From the NCBI RefSeq assembly GCF_015163075.1, contig NZ_JADDXU010000007.1, forward strand, positions 372,001 through 436,000: a DNA stretch of 64,000 nt, given 5' to 3'. A model generated the notes under the pieces. It worked only from the letters and a program-made list of their open reading frames with translations. It ran no database searches and was not told the origin of the DNA. The DNA comes from Streptomyces justiciae (GTDB lineage Bacteria > Actinomycetota > Actinomycetes > Streptomycetales > Streptomycetaceae). Positions 43,040-51,743 of this stretch are shown piece by piece (within the stretch, counting starts at the first letter, position 1; each line of letters starts with the position of its first letter). Position numbers and translations under genes: made by a program.

Positions 43040-45268
43040 TCAGGTGTGAAGGGGGTTGGCGATGGTGACGTAGACGGACTGGGTGTCGACCGGGCCGACG
43101 AGTTCGTCGAGACCGTGCAGTCGGGTCAGGAGGTTGGCCTTGCAGCGCAGGACCGGTGAATCCAGCAGTCGGGCGGGCAGCGTGGTGCGCAGTCGAGCGG
43201 GTCCGGAGGCGACATCGCCCAGGAAACGACGGAAGGCGGCGAGCAACAGACGTTCGTCGGCCAGACGTTGGGAGCCGAAGGCGCCGATGAGCCCGAGGAC
43301 GTTGTTGATGGCGAGGTAGTACGCGAAGCGTTCGTCGGTTACCTCGTCGGAGACGAAGGTGTCACTGTGCTCGCCGATGCCGGGCAGCCGGGCGTCGAGT
43401 TCGGCGCGCCGCGAGTCGCGGAAGTAGTAGCCCTGGTTATCCCGGTAGCGGCCGCCCATGGGCCAGCCGTCGCCGTCCAGAAGGACCAGCGTGTTCTGCT
43501 GATGCGCCTCCAGGGCGATACCGGCCTCCGCGTCGAACCACAGCACCGGGCGGACGACCTGTTCCAGATAGCGCAGGAACCACTCGGCGGCGACGGCGCC
43601 CAAAGGTCGTCCGGTTCGGCCGGCAAGGCGTGTGACGACCTCCGCCAGTCGGGACCGCATGGCCGGCTGGTCGGCGGCCGCCCCCGCACCGGCACTGGCA
43701 CTGGTCGGCCGACCGGAAGGCCTTGGCGCCACGAGTCCGGCGACGCAGGAGACATCGTCGGTGGGCGTGAAGGGGTTGTGCCGGATCATCACGTCGAGGC
43801 CCGGCACAGGCCTGCCGTCCGGTCGGTCGACGGCCAGCCAGGCCGGATCGCGGACGATGTCGAAGCCGGGGTGTACGGCCTGCCACTGCTTGGCGAGCCC
43901 GCTGCGCAGCAGTCGGTGGACCTCGACGCCTCGATGGAGTTCTTTGCGGAGGTTCTGACGACGGGAGTTGGTGATGCGCAGGCCGAGCGACAGTTTGAGC
44001 ATGGCGGGCGCGCCGGACCGGTGGACGGTGCGTACGGAGGAGGTGGGGTGCCAGGGAGAGCCGTGAGCTCCGAAATCGTGGAGCAGTCCGGCGTCGAACA
44101 GTGCGGCGGTCGCGGGGTCGTGCCGGGCTTCCCGCAACTGCCAAGGGTGCAGCGGCAGAGCCGCATGATCGTCGGGGAGCGGTAGCTCCGATCCGGCGAG
44201 GCGTGCGGTGAGTTGAGCGGCGGGGATGAGGCGTCCGCGCTCGGTCCAGGCAGAGTCGGCGGCGAGGAGGGAGGGGGCGACAGCGATCCAGTGCAAGGGG
44301 AAGGCGCCGCGCAACTCGGGTGAGTACAGCCGCGCTTCGGCTTCTGTCAGGCCGTCACGGCTCTTCGGTGTGGGGTGCAGGGGATGGCCAAGCACCAGGG
44401 CCTGTTCGGCCGCGAGGAACAAGTCGAGCTCGTCCGAAGGATGTTCCCTGCGCTCGCGGATGAAGGTGGCGGTACGACGCACGGAGTCGGCGACGCGGGC
44501 CACGAGGTCGGTGCCATCTGTGGCTGTGGGCGTGGCGGTGTGGTGAGTCTCGGCCGTGGTGGCGGCGGGGGCAGGCGATGTGGCGGCAGGGGCGGAGGTT
44601 GTGTCGGCCGGGCTGTCTGCCGAGGGCTCTCTCGCGAGCAGTGCGGCGAGGGTGACGGCGTCGAGAGATGGTGACTGTTCGGGGGCGCCGGCCAGTTTGG
44701 GTGCGCCGAAGCGGTGCCAGCCCGTCGGTGACCAGTAGTGGACGGGGGCCAGCAGGGCGGTGCCGCTGGCGGGGAGCGGGATGCGGAGGGTCCCGTTAGC
44801 GGGGGCGGGGAGTCCGGCTTCGCGTACCCAACAGCGCAGCAGGTTCTCCAGGGCGGCGGACTCTGCGGCGGTGTGCGGGTCGGGATGGTCCAGGGGGTCT
44901 GCTGTGGCGCCGCGTAGCCCGTCGGCGTTCGGGTGGGGTGCTGGTGGACGCGGGCGGCTCATCGGTGCGGAGGTTTCGCCTCGGTCTGTCGCCGAGTGGT
45001 TGTCGGAGCCGTCGGATCGCCTGGTGGTCGTGGTCGTCCGCTCCTCCGCGAGCTGGGCGTCCTCGGGCCGCCCCGGCACCCGTGCCTGCTCTTGCTCCCA
45101 GCCCCGCCGCCCACGGCCTTGTGCCGGGACCCGTTCCGGCGAGCGGGTCTCGGGGACGCCTGTCGGTCCAGTACCCGGCTCCGGCTCGGTCTGGTGGGGA
45201 GGCTCCATCGTGGCGCGGCCTGATGTCGGCGTGTGGCTGGGGCCTGCGGAGGTCGGGGTGGTGTTCAA
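43040..45268 (-). CDS. IucA/IucC-family NIS siderophore synthetase
   Basis: 742 residues from TTG 45268 (AAGGA 6 nt upstream); an in-frame ATG at 44962 (MSRPRPPAPH) would give 640, nearer the usual ~600. The NIS synthetase core has LHPWQLREARHD, GSPWHPTSSVRTVHRS, MLKLSLGLRITNSRRQNLRK, ALEAHQQNTLVLLDGDGWPM and GRYRDNQGYYFRDS. These bind ATP and citrate or a carboxylate. Its end (VLRCKANLLTRLHGLDELVG) resembles the FhuF-like lobe. It joins a polyamine or amino alcohol to a carboxylate, releasing AMP. Two linkers (Thr/Ala/Ser-rich, residues ~205-255 and ~505-515) are inserted. Confidence 0.86.
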   Translation of the reverse strand: MNTTPTSAGPSHTPTSGRATMEPPHQTEPEPGTGPTGVPETRSPERVPAQGRGRRGWEQEQARVPGRPEDAQLAEERTTTTTRRSDGSDNHSATDRGETSAPMSRPRPPAPHPNADGLRGATADPLDHPDPHTAAESAALENLLRCWVREAGLPAPANGTLRIPLPASGTALLAPVHYWSPTGWHRFGAPKLAGAPEQSPSLDAVTLAALLAREPSADSPADTTSAPAATSPAPAATTAETHHTATPTATDGTDLVARVADSVRRTATFIRERREHPSDELDLFLAAEQALVLGHPLHPTPKSRDGLTEAEARLYSPELRGAFPLHWIAVAPSLLAADSAWTERGRLIPAAQLTARLAGSELPLPDDHAALPLHPWQLREARHDPATAALFDAGLLHDFGAHGSPWHPTSSVRTVHRSGAPAMLKLSLGLRITNSRRQNLRKELHRGVEVHRLLRSGLAKQWQAVHPGFDIVRDPAWLAVDRPDGRPVPGLDVMIRHNPFTPTDDVSCVAGLVAPRPSGRPTSASAGAGAAADQPAMRSRLAEVVTRLAGRTGRPLGAVAAEWFLRYLEQVVRPVLWFDAEAGIALEAHQQNTLVLLDGDGWPMGGRYRDNQGYYFRDSRRAELDARLPGIGEHSDTFVSDEVTDERFAYYLAINNVLGLIGAFGSQRLADERLLLAAFRRFLGDVASGPARLRTTLPARLLDSPVLRCKANLLTRLHGLDELVGPVDTQSVYVTIANPLHT

Positions 45269-45390
45269 GGCTGTTCCTTGGGAGCGGGGCGGGGACGGGT
45301 GTCCAGGTAGAGGGGTGTGGCGATCTGTGAGGCCGGGTTCCTAGGGGATCGGGCGGAGGGCGTATGGGGGTTCGAATGGAGGTGGGAATG

Positions 45391-47043
45391 TCATTGATCT
45401 CGGCGATCTGGGTGATCTGGGTGATCTCGCTGTTGCGGTTGCAAGTGCTGCACCAGATCTCGCTCAAGCCGCTGCGCCAGCCGCCTCCGCTTCGGCTGAC
45501 GGCCCTGCTCCGACCGTCTCTCCCCGCGCGAAGTGTGGTCATGGGCTGCGGCTTCCACCGCGTCGGACAGACGGTCGAGCACCGCTTCCGCCTGCTCGTC
45601 AGTGATGGTCAGCGGCGGGAGGAGGCGGACGACGTTGCCCCTGGTGCCGCCGAGTTCGACGATCAGGCCGCGGCGCAGGCACTCCCGCTGTACGGCGGAG
45701 GCAAGTTCGGGAGCGGCGAGTCGAGGGCCGGCGCCGGTGCCAACCCCGCCCATACCGGCGCCGACGCCGGCACGGGCCCCAACACCCGCGCCCGCACCCG
45801 CACCCGCACCCGCACCCGCACCCGCACCCGCACCACGCGACGCGCAATCGGCCCCGGTTCCCACCTCACCGTCATCCACCTCGCCGTCCTCAGCCCCACC
45901 GCACACATCCACCCCACCCCCGTCCTCCGGCCCCACCAACTCCACCCCGAGCATCAGCCCCCGCCCCCGCACGTCCCCGACACAGTCGAACCGCCCTTGC
46001 AGGGAGCGGAGATGGGCGAGCATGCGGGCGCCAAGGAGAGAAGCGCGTTCCGCGAGACGGTTCTCGCGGACGTGGGCGAGCGTGGCCGTTCCCGCGGCCA
46101 TGGCGAGTTGGTTGCCGCGGAACGTGCCTGTGGGGGCGATGGGTTCACGGACACCGAGGTCGTCGCGGTACACCACGACCGCGAGCGGGAGGCTGCCTCC
46201 GATGGCCTTGGACAGCACCATCACGTCGGGAGTGATCCCGCTGTGCTCCACGGCCCAGAAGGCGCCGGTGCGGCCCACTCCCGTCTGGGTCTCGTCGGCG
46301 ATGAGCGGGATGGACCGGTCGGCAGTGAGCCGGCGCATGCGTCGCAGCCAGGCGTCCGGCGCCGGGATCACTCCGCCCTCGCTCTGCACGGGTTCGACGA
46401 TCATCCCGGCGGCACCGTTCGCACCCGAGGCGGGGTCGTCGAGGACGGATTCCGTCCAGCGGGCGGCGAGTTCGGCGCCCCGTGCGCCGCCGACGCCGAG
46501 AGGGCAGCGGTAGTCCTGTGGGTAGGGCAGCCGTGGGGCCCGTACGTCGGCCGCGTCCCCCGCAGCCACCAGAGCCGCATCGGTCATGCCGTGACGGGCA
46601 CCGGTGAAAGCCAGCACCCCCGTGCGCCCGGTCGCCTCCCGGACGAGCCTGTACGCGGCCTCCACGGCGTCCGTGTCGGCCGGCCCGCAGAACTGCACGC
46701 GCGCGTGGTCGGCGAGACCGGGCGGCAGGGTGCGGAACAACTCGGTGCGGAAGGCGTCCTCGACAGGGGTGGCGAGACCCAAGGCGTGCAGTGGCGCGCC
46801 GGAGTCGAGAACCCTGCGGATCGCCTCCAGCACGACGGGGTGGTTGTGTCCGAGGGCCAGGGTCCCCGCGCCGGAGCAGCAGTCGAGGTAGCGGCGGCCG
46901 TCCGCGCCCTCGATGGTCAGCCCGCGTGCCCGCACGGGCACGATCGGGAGGGCACGCGCGTAGGTGCGCGCCGCCGGCTCGCGCGCCGACTGGCGTCGCA
47001 GGGTCCCCGCGGGCGCGTATCCGCTGTGCAGAGCCTCGGCCAC
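45391..47043 (-). CDS. Class III PLP-dependent aminotransferase, siderophore DABA-aminotransferase type
   Basis: 550 residues from GTG 47043 (AGGA 6 nt upstream), longer than the usual ~430-460. PLP-binding Lys is in VMVLSKAIGGSLPL and the Asp in IPLIADETQTGVGRTG; HNHPVVLEAIRRVLDSGAPL and FTGARHGMTDAA are typical of 2,4-diaminobutyrate:2-oxoglutarate aminotransferases (RhbA/EctB type). Insertion: a ~75-residue acidic then poly-Gly-Ala stretch (residues ~367-440) within the C-terminal domain, encoded by a hexamer repeat. The last ~45 residues (after RLSDAVEAA) are Arg/Gln/His-rich and may be non-native reading. It should make the diamine used by the synthetase downstream. Confidence 0.84.
   Translation of the reverse strand: MAEALHSGYAPAGTLRRQSAREPAARTYARALPIVPVRARGLTIEGADGRRYLDCCSGAGTLALGHNHPVVLEAIRRVLDSGAPLHALGLATPVEDAFRTELFRTLPPGLADHARVQFCGPADTDAVEAAYRLVREATGRTGVLAFTGARHGMTDAALVAAGDAADVRAPRLPYPQDYRCPLGVGGARGAELAARWTESVLDDPASGANGAAGMIVEPVQSEGGVIPAPDAWLRRMRRLTADRSIPLIADETQTGVGRTGAFWAVEHSGITPDVMVLSKAIGGSLPLAVVVYRDDLGVREPIAPTGTFRGNQLAMAAGTATLAHVRENRLAERASLLGARMLAHLRSLQGRFDCVGDVRGRGLMLGVELVGPEDGGGVDVCGGAEDGEVDDGEVGTGADCASRGAGAGAGAGAGAGAGAGVGARAGVGAGMGGVGTGAGPRLAAPELASAVQRECLRRGLIVELGGTRGNVVRLLPPLTITDEQAEAVLDRLSDAVEAAAHDHTSRGERRSEQGRQPKRRRLAQRLERDLVQHLQPQQRDHPDHPDRRDQ
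45785..45834. repeat. Hexanucleotide CCCGCA repeat inside a gene
   Basis: Seven uninterrupted CCCGCA units (45791-45832), flanked by a variant unit (CCCGCG, 45785-45790) and a partial one. On the coding (minus) strand it encodes alternating Gly-Ala. Six-base units cannot shift frame, so copy-number changes only vary linker length. Confidence 0.95.
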
Positions 47044-47402
47044 GTGTTCCTGTCCTCCCGCCGTCGTCCGACGCCCCGGCCGGGCCGAACTCCCGCCAGG
47101 GGCACGGAGGACCGCAACCGCACCCGGACAGCAGGCCCCCCAGCGCTACCAACCCCGGACGCCGCACCGGGTTACGGGTTGCCTCAAGATCCTTGCCGTG
47201 ACGGAACCGTTGCCGTTCCGTGGGATGTCCCCCACAGCGAGCGCATAGTGTGTGATGCCGTTCCAACAGGCCGTGAGAGCACACGCCCGGGGCATCCGGG
47301 GGTCGGCGCGGGATCGATGTCAACCGGCTTGCGATCAGACCGCGTTCGGCGTGGGCTCATGGCCGTCGCGCCAAGTTCGTTCACCTCAGGGGGAGTCAGA
47401 TC
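47044..47402. other. 359-bp divergent region (aminotransferase / protease lipoprotein)
   Basis: This should hold the promoter of the siderophore genes and of the protease gene. I looked for an iron box (19-bp TTAGGTTAGGCTAACCTAA type) and saw no good match. The closest AT-richer stretch is GGTTACGGGTTGCCTCAAGA (about 47169-47188). Confidence 0.45.
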
Positions 47403-48626
47403 ATGCGATCCACAAGGCCGTCGTTCACCGCCCGCCGGGAAAGGGGCGCGCGCCGCAGAACCTCCCCCGTGCTGGCCGCCGTCGCCCTAGCGTCGGCGCT
47501 CGCGCTCACCGCCACCGCCTGCGAGTCGGGCGACGACCAGGCAGGCGGCAGCGCCTCCGCCTCGGCTTCCTCGGACGGGAAGATCACGATCCCGGACGAC
47601 ATCAAGGACCGGCTCAAGGAGCACGGGATCGATGTCGACAAGTGGAAGGACGGTGCCTGGAAGGACTGGAGCAAGGACGACTGGCTGCGCGAGGCCCAGG
47701 ACTTCGTCAACCCGATCATCGAGGGTCTGTGGGACCCGGACCGGATGCGGGGCGCCGAGGACCCGGACGAGGGCAAGGGTGTCGACGACAGTGACATCTC
47801 CGGGGACCAGGGTGTGACCGACCCGGAGCCGGCGCCGGTGGACGCCAAGGCCGTGCCGGCTACGTACCACGAGAGCGTCCCCGTGGCGGGCAAGGTGTTC
47901 TTCGACTCCCCCGAGGGCACGATGGTCTGCTCGGCGACGGTCGTGCAGGACCCGGCCAACCCCGGCAAGTCCAACATGGTGTGGACGGCGGGCCATTGCG
48001 TGCACGCGGGCAAGGAAGGCGGCTGGTACAGGAACATCGCGTTCGTGCCGTCCTACAACAACGACGCCCTGTCGACTGCCGAGTTGGAGAAGGCCTCGCG
48101 GGAGGAGGTCGCTCCGTACGGTGTCTGGTGGGGTGACTGGGCGCAGACCTCGGACCAGTGGATCGAGCAGGGCGGTGAGACGGGCGGGGACGGTGCCTCG
48201 TACGACTTCGCGGTCATCCATGTGACGCCGGAGAAGGGCGGCTCGGGCAAGTCCCTGGAGGAGACCGTCGGTTCGGCCCTGCCGGTGAACTTCAACGCCC
48301 CGGCGGCGGCGAAGATCCAGGGCATGACGGCGACGGGTTACCCGGCGGCGGCGCCGTTCGACGGCGAGACGATGTACCAGTGCCAGGACAAGCCGGGGCG
48401 GCTGTCGATCAAGGCGTCGGACCCGACGATGTACCGCATCGGCTGCACCATGACGGGTGGTTCGTCGGGCGGCGGCTGGGTCGCGACCGGTTCGGACGGC
48501 AAGCCGGCGCTGGTCTCCAACACTTCCATCGGCCCGGTGACGGCAGGCTGGCTGGCCGGACCGCGACTGGGTGACGTGGCCAAGGGTGTGTACGACTCGG
48601 TCAGCGAGAAGTTCGCCGGCCAGTGA
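47403..48626 (+). CDS. Trypsin-like serine protease lipoprotein, copy 1
   Basis: 407 residues from ATG 47403, with GGGGGAG 7 nt upstream. A lipobox (LTATAC, Cys near residue 40) follows a basic, hydrophobic signal. Residues ~60-140 are an acidic, Trp-rich region (HGIDVDKWKDGAWKDW ... REAQDFVNPIIEGLWDPDRM). The protease domain has the triad His198 (WTAGHC), Asp268 (SYDFAVIHV) and Ser355 in TGGSSGGGW. It should sit on the outer face of the membrane. Target unknown. A near twin follows at 48843-50045, so this is a recent tandem duplication. Confidence 0.85.
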   Translation: MRSTRPSFTARRERGARRRTSPVLAAVALASALALTATACESGDDQAGGSASASASSDGKITIPDDIKDRLKEHGIDVDKWKDGAWKDWSKDDWLREAQDFVNPIIEGLWDPDRMRGAEDPDEGKGVDDSDISGDQGVTDPEPAPVDAKAVPATYHESVPVAGKVFFDSPEGTMVCSATVVQDPANPGKSNMVWTAGHCVHAGKEGGWYRNIAFVPSYNNDALSTAELEKASREEVAPYGVWWGDWAQTSDQWIEQGGETGGDGASYDFAVIHVTPEKGGSGKSLEETVGSALPVNFNAPAAAKIQGMTATGYPAAAPFDGETMYQCQDKPGRLSIKASDPTMYRIGCTMTGGSSGGGWVATGSDGKPALVSNTSIGPVTAGWLAGPRLGDVAKGVYDSVSEKFAGQ

Positions 48627-48655
48627 CGTGATCCGCGGTCAGTGACGTGATCGAC

Positions 48656-48691
48656 GGCGGGGCGGACCCAAGAAATCTTCACCGCCCCGCC
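48656..48691 (+). terminator. Terminator after protease copy 1
   Basis: GGCGGGGCGG (48656-48665) pairs with CCGCCCCGCC (48682-48691) over a 16-nt A-rich loop. A 13-bp direct repeat (CAGTGACGTGATC, 48620-48652) precedes it. Confidence 0.7.
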
Positions 48692-48842
48692 GCCGTTCGC
48701 CCTCAACTGCCCGGGCATAGTGGGGTGTCGCGCCCGAGGACGCCTCTCCAGCCGTGACACGCACATGACACTTGAGCGACCTCGGCGCGATCGTCAGCTC
48801 AACCATCAGCACGACAACAGCTCCAACGGGGGTCAACGCACC

Positions 48843-50045
48843 ATGCGTTCCACACGTACGTCCCGTACGTCTTCCAAGCGGCGCCGCACCGCGCTCGCCG
48901 CCACCGGTCTGGTCGCCGCCCTGACGCTGACCGCGACGGCCTGCAACGGCTCGGACGAGGCGAGCGACAAGCCCGGAGCCACCACCTCCCAGGCGGCCGA
49001 CAGCGGCAACGACAAGATCCAGATCCCGGCCGACATCGCCGACAAGCTCAAGAAGCACGGCATCGACGTCGACGACTGGAAGGACGGCGGCTGGAAGAAC
49101 TGGGACAAGGACAAGTGGCTCAGTGAGGCCAAGGACTTCGTCAACCCGGTCATCGACGGCCTGTGGAAGCCGGAGCGGATGAAGTCCGCCAAGGAGGCCA
49201 ACAAGACGTACTCGACGAAGGACGCGGCGGCCGACACGGGCGTCACCGACCCGGACCCGCTGCCCGTCGAGGCGTCCGCGGAGAAGACGCCGTACCACGA
49301 GAACGCGGCCCCGGTCGGCAAGATCTTCTTCGACACCCCCGAAGGGCACGCCGTCTGCTCGGGCACGGTCGTCAAGGACGTCAACCACCCCGGCAAGTCC
49401 AACCTGGTGTGGACGGCGGGCCACTGCGTGCACGCGGGCAGCGGCGGCGGCTGGTACCGCAACATCATGTTCGTCCCGGCCTACAACGACTACGGCAAGT
49501 CCGAGGCGCAGCTGACGAACTCCAACCCCACGGAGATCGCGCCGTACGGCCAGTGGTGGGCGGACTGGGCCTCCACCTCGAACGAGTGGATCGCGGGCGG
49601 CTCGGAGACCGGCGGTGACGGGGCGGCGTACGACTACTCGGTGCTGCACGTGAAGCCGGAGTCCGGCGCCAAGTCGCTGGAGGAGACGGTCGGCGCCGCG
49701 CTGGACATCGACTTCTCCGCCCCCTCCGCCACCGAGGTCGCCAAGATGGGCGCCTGGGGCTACCCGCAGGCCGCGCCCTACAACGGTCTGAAGATGTTCA
49801 AGTGCATCGACCAGCCGGGCCGTCTCTCGCTGAGCACGACGCTGCCGACGATGTACCGCATCGGCTGCACCATGACCGGCGGTTCGTCCGGCGGCGGCTG
49901 GTTCCGGGTGGTGGACGGCGAGACCAAGCTGGTCTCGAACACGTCGATCGGCCCGGCCGACAACACCTGGCTGGCCGGCCCGCAGCTGGGCGCGACCGCC
50001 GAGGCGATCTACCAGAACATGAGCAAGACGTACGGCGGTAAGTAG
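48843..50045 (+). CDS. Trypsin-like serine protease lipoprotein, copy 2
   Basis: 400 residues from ATG 48843 (MRSTRTSRTSSKRRRTALAA). It parallels the upstream copy: lipobox LTATAC, HGIDVDDWKDGGWKNW, then FVNPVIDGLWKPERM, and a protease domain with WTAGHCVHAG, AAYDYSVLHV and TMTGGSSGGGW. The catalytic triad is intact in both. Differences are spread along the gene, so it has diverged but kept function. The terminator of copy 1 (48656-48691) suggests separate transcripts. The two probably process or bind external peptides; a bare family annotation gives no target. Confidence 0.86.
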   Translation: MRSTRTSRTSSKRRRTALAATGLVAALTLTATACNGSDEASDKPGATTSQAADSGNDKIQIPADIADKLKKHGIDVDDWKDGGWKNWDKDKWLSEAKDFVNPVIDGLWKPERMKSAKEANKTYSTKDAAADTGVTDPDPLPVEASAEKTPYHENAAPVGKIFFDTPEGHAVCSGTVVKDVNHPGKSNLVWTAGHCVHAGSGGGWYRNIMFVPAYNDYGKSEAQLTNSNPTEIAPYGQWWADWASTSNEWIAGGSETGGDGAAYDYSVLHVKPESGAKSLEETVGAALDIDFSAPSATEVAKMGAWGYPQAAPYNGLKMFKCIDQPGRLSLSTTLPTMYRIGCTMTGGSSGGGWFRVVDGETKLVSNTSIGPADNTWLAGPQLGATAEAIYQNMSKTYGGK

Positions 50046-50057
50046 GCCGTGCGTACG

Positions 50058-50092
50058 GAAGGCCCGCCCCTCACGACGAGGGGCGGGCCTTC
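50058..50092. terminator. Bidirectional terminator, protease copy 2 / hflX
   Basis: A 15-bp perfect stem, GAAGGCCCGCCCCTC (50058-50072) and its complement (50078-50092), with an ACGAC loop. It starts 13 nt after the protease stop and ends 13 nt before the hflX stop. Confidence 0.87.
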
Positions 50093-50104
50093 ACGTATGC
50101 GCTG

Positions 50105-51598
50105 TTACGCCACCGGTGCCGGAACGTACGGCGCGAGATCCGCCGCCAGTTCCTCGTGCACCCGCACCTTGAGCAGGGTGCCCTCCGGGGTGTGCTCCTC
50201 GGAGATCACCTCGCCCTCGGAGTGGGCTCGGGCGACGAGCTTGCCGAGCGTGTACGGCACGAGCGCCTCGATCTCGACCGAGGGCCGCGGCAGCTCGTTG
50301 TCGATGAGCGCGAGCAGTTCCTCGATGCCCAGGCCGGTACGGGCCGAGACGGCGATGGAACGCTTCTCGATCCGCATCAGCCGCTGGAGCGTCAGCGGGT
50401 CCGCCGCGTCCGCCTTGTTGATCACGACGATCTCGGGGACATCGACCGCGCCGACGTCCCTGATCACCTCGCGCACGGCGAGCAGCTGCTCCTCCGGGTT
50501 CGGGTGCGAGCCGTCCACCACGTGCAGGATCAGGTCGGACTCGCCGACCTCCTCCATGGTGGAGCGGAACGCCTCGACCAGGTGGTGCGGCAGGTGCCGT
50601 ACGAAGCCGACGGTGTCGGCCAGGGTGTACAGGCGACCGCTCGGGGTCTCCGCGCGACGGACGGTCGGGTCCAGGGTCGCGAACAGGGCGTTCTCGACCA
50701 GGACACCGGCGCCGGTCAGGCGGTTGAGCAGGGAGGACTTGCCGGCGTTGGTGTAGCCCGCGATGGCGACGGACGGCACCTTGTTGCGCTTGCGCTCCTG
50801 GCGCTTGATCTCGCGGCCGGTCTTCATCTCCGCGATCTCCCGGCGCATCTTCGCCATCTTCTCGCGGATACGACGCCGGTCCGTCTCGATCTTGGTCTCA
50901 CCGGGACCACGGGTGGCGAGGCCGCCGCCCTTGCCGCCGCCCATCTGACGGGACAGCGACTGACCCCAGCCTCGGAGCCTCGGCAGCATGTACTGCATCT
51001 GCGCGAGCGCGACCTGCGCCTTGCCCTCTCGGGACTTGGCGTGCTGCGCGAAGATGTCGAGGATCAGGGCCGTACGGTCGATGACCTTGACCTTGACGAC
51101 GTCTTCGAGGTGGATGAGCTGGCCCGGGCTGAGCTCACCGTCGCAGATGACAGTGTCCGCGCCCGTTTCGAGGACGATGTCCCGCAGCTCGGTGGCCTTG
51201 CCGGAGCCGATGTAGGTGGCCGCGTCGGGCTTGTCGCGGCGCTGGATCACGCCGTCCAGCACGAGCGCGCCCGCGGTCTCCGCGAGGGCGGCGAGCTCCG
51301 CGAGGGAGTTCTCCGAGTCCTGCGCGGTCCCCGAGGTCCAGACGCCGACGAGCACGACCCGCTCCAGACGGAGCTGTCGGTACTCGACCTCGGTGACGTC
51401 CTCGAGCTCGGTGGAGAGGCCCGCCACGCGGCGCAGAGCCGCGCGCTCGGAGCGGTCGAACTGGTCGCCGTCCCGCTCTCCGTCGATCTCGTGGCTCCAG
51501 GCGACGTCCTCTTCCATCAGGGCATCGGCCCGAAGACCTTCGGGGTATGTGTGCGCGAAGCGCTGCGCGTCCTGGGAAAAGGATGAAGAGGAGGTCAT
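50105..51598 (-). CDS. hflX: GTPase HflX
   Basis: 497 residues from ATG 51598, with AAGGA 4 nt upstream. The HflX-specific N-terminal domain (QLRLERVVLVGVWTSGTAQD ... AATYIGSGKATELRDIV) and the coiled RGPGETKIETDRRRIREKMA linker lead to the G domain. G1 is AGYTNAGKSSLLNRL, G3 DTVGFVRHLPHHLVEAF and G4 NKADAADP. It binds the 50S ribosome and splits stalled or heat-damaged ribosomes. It is monocistronic here and bounded by a terminator. A ~70-residue acidic N-terminal extension precedes the core, common in actinobacteria. Confidence 0.94.
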   Translation of the reverse strand: MTSSSSFSQDAQRFAHTYPEGLRADALMEEDVAWSHEIDGERDGDQFDRSERAALRRVAGLSTELEDVTEVEYRQLRLERVVLVGVWTSGTAQDSENSLAELAALAETAGALVLDGVIQRRDKPDAATYIGSGKATELRDIVLETGADTVICDGELSPGQLIHLEDVVKVKVIDRTALILDIFAQHAKSREGKAQVALAQMQYMLPRLRGWGQSLSRQMGGGKGGGLATRGPGETKIETDRRRIREKMAKMRREIAEMKTGREIKRQERKRNKVPSVAIAGYTNAGKSSLLNRLTGAGVLVENALFATLDPTVRRAETPSGRLYTLADTVGFVRHLPHHLVEAFRSTMEEVGESDLILHVVDGSHPNPEEQLLAVREVIRDVGAVDVPEIVVINKADAADPLTLQRLMRIEKRSIAVSARTGLGIEELLALIDNELPRPSVEIEALVPYTLGKLVARAHSEGEVISEEHTPEGTLLKVRVHEELAADLAPYVPAPVA

Positions 51599-51743
51599 TG
51601 GGTCCTTACGTCGTTGGGGATGCCGATTCGGCGATCGTGACTGCGTCACCGGTCACAACGCACGAGTACCCCGGGAGATTCCCGTGTCCCGTGCCGCGCC
51701 GACCCGAAGATGGTCGCACGGGACGAGGCGTCTCGTCATCGCC

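Noticed and set aside
47044..47402. Iron box (DmdR/IdeR-type) before the siderophore aminotransferase
   Set aside because: The best candidate (TTACGGGTTGCCTCAAGAT) matches fewer than half of the consensus bases.
48720..48842. Longer start for protease copy 2 at 48720
   Set aside because: The upstream frame lacks a lipoprotein signal; ATG 48843 gives the same MRST start as the twin gene.
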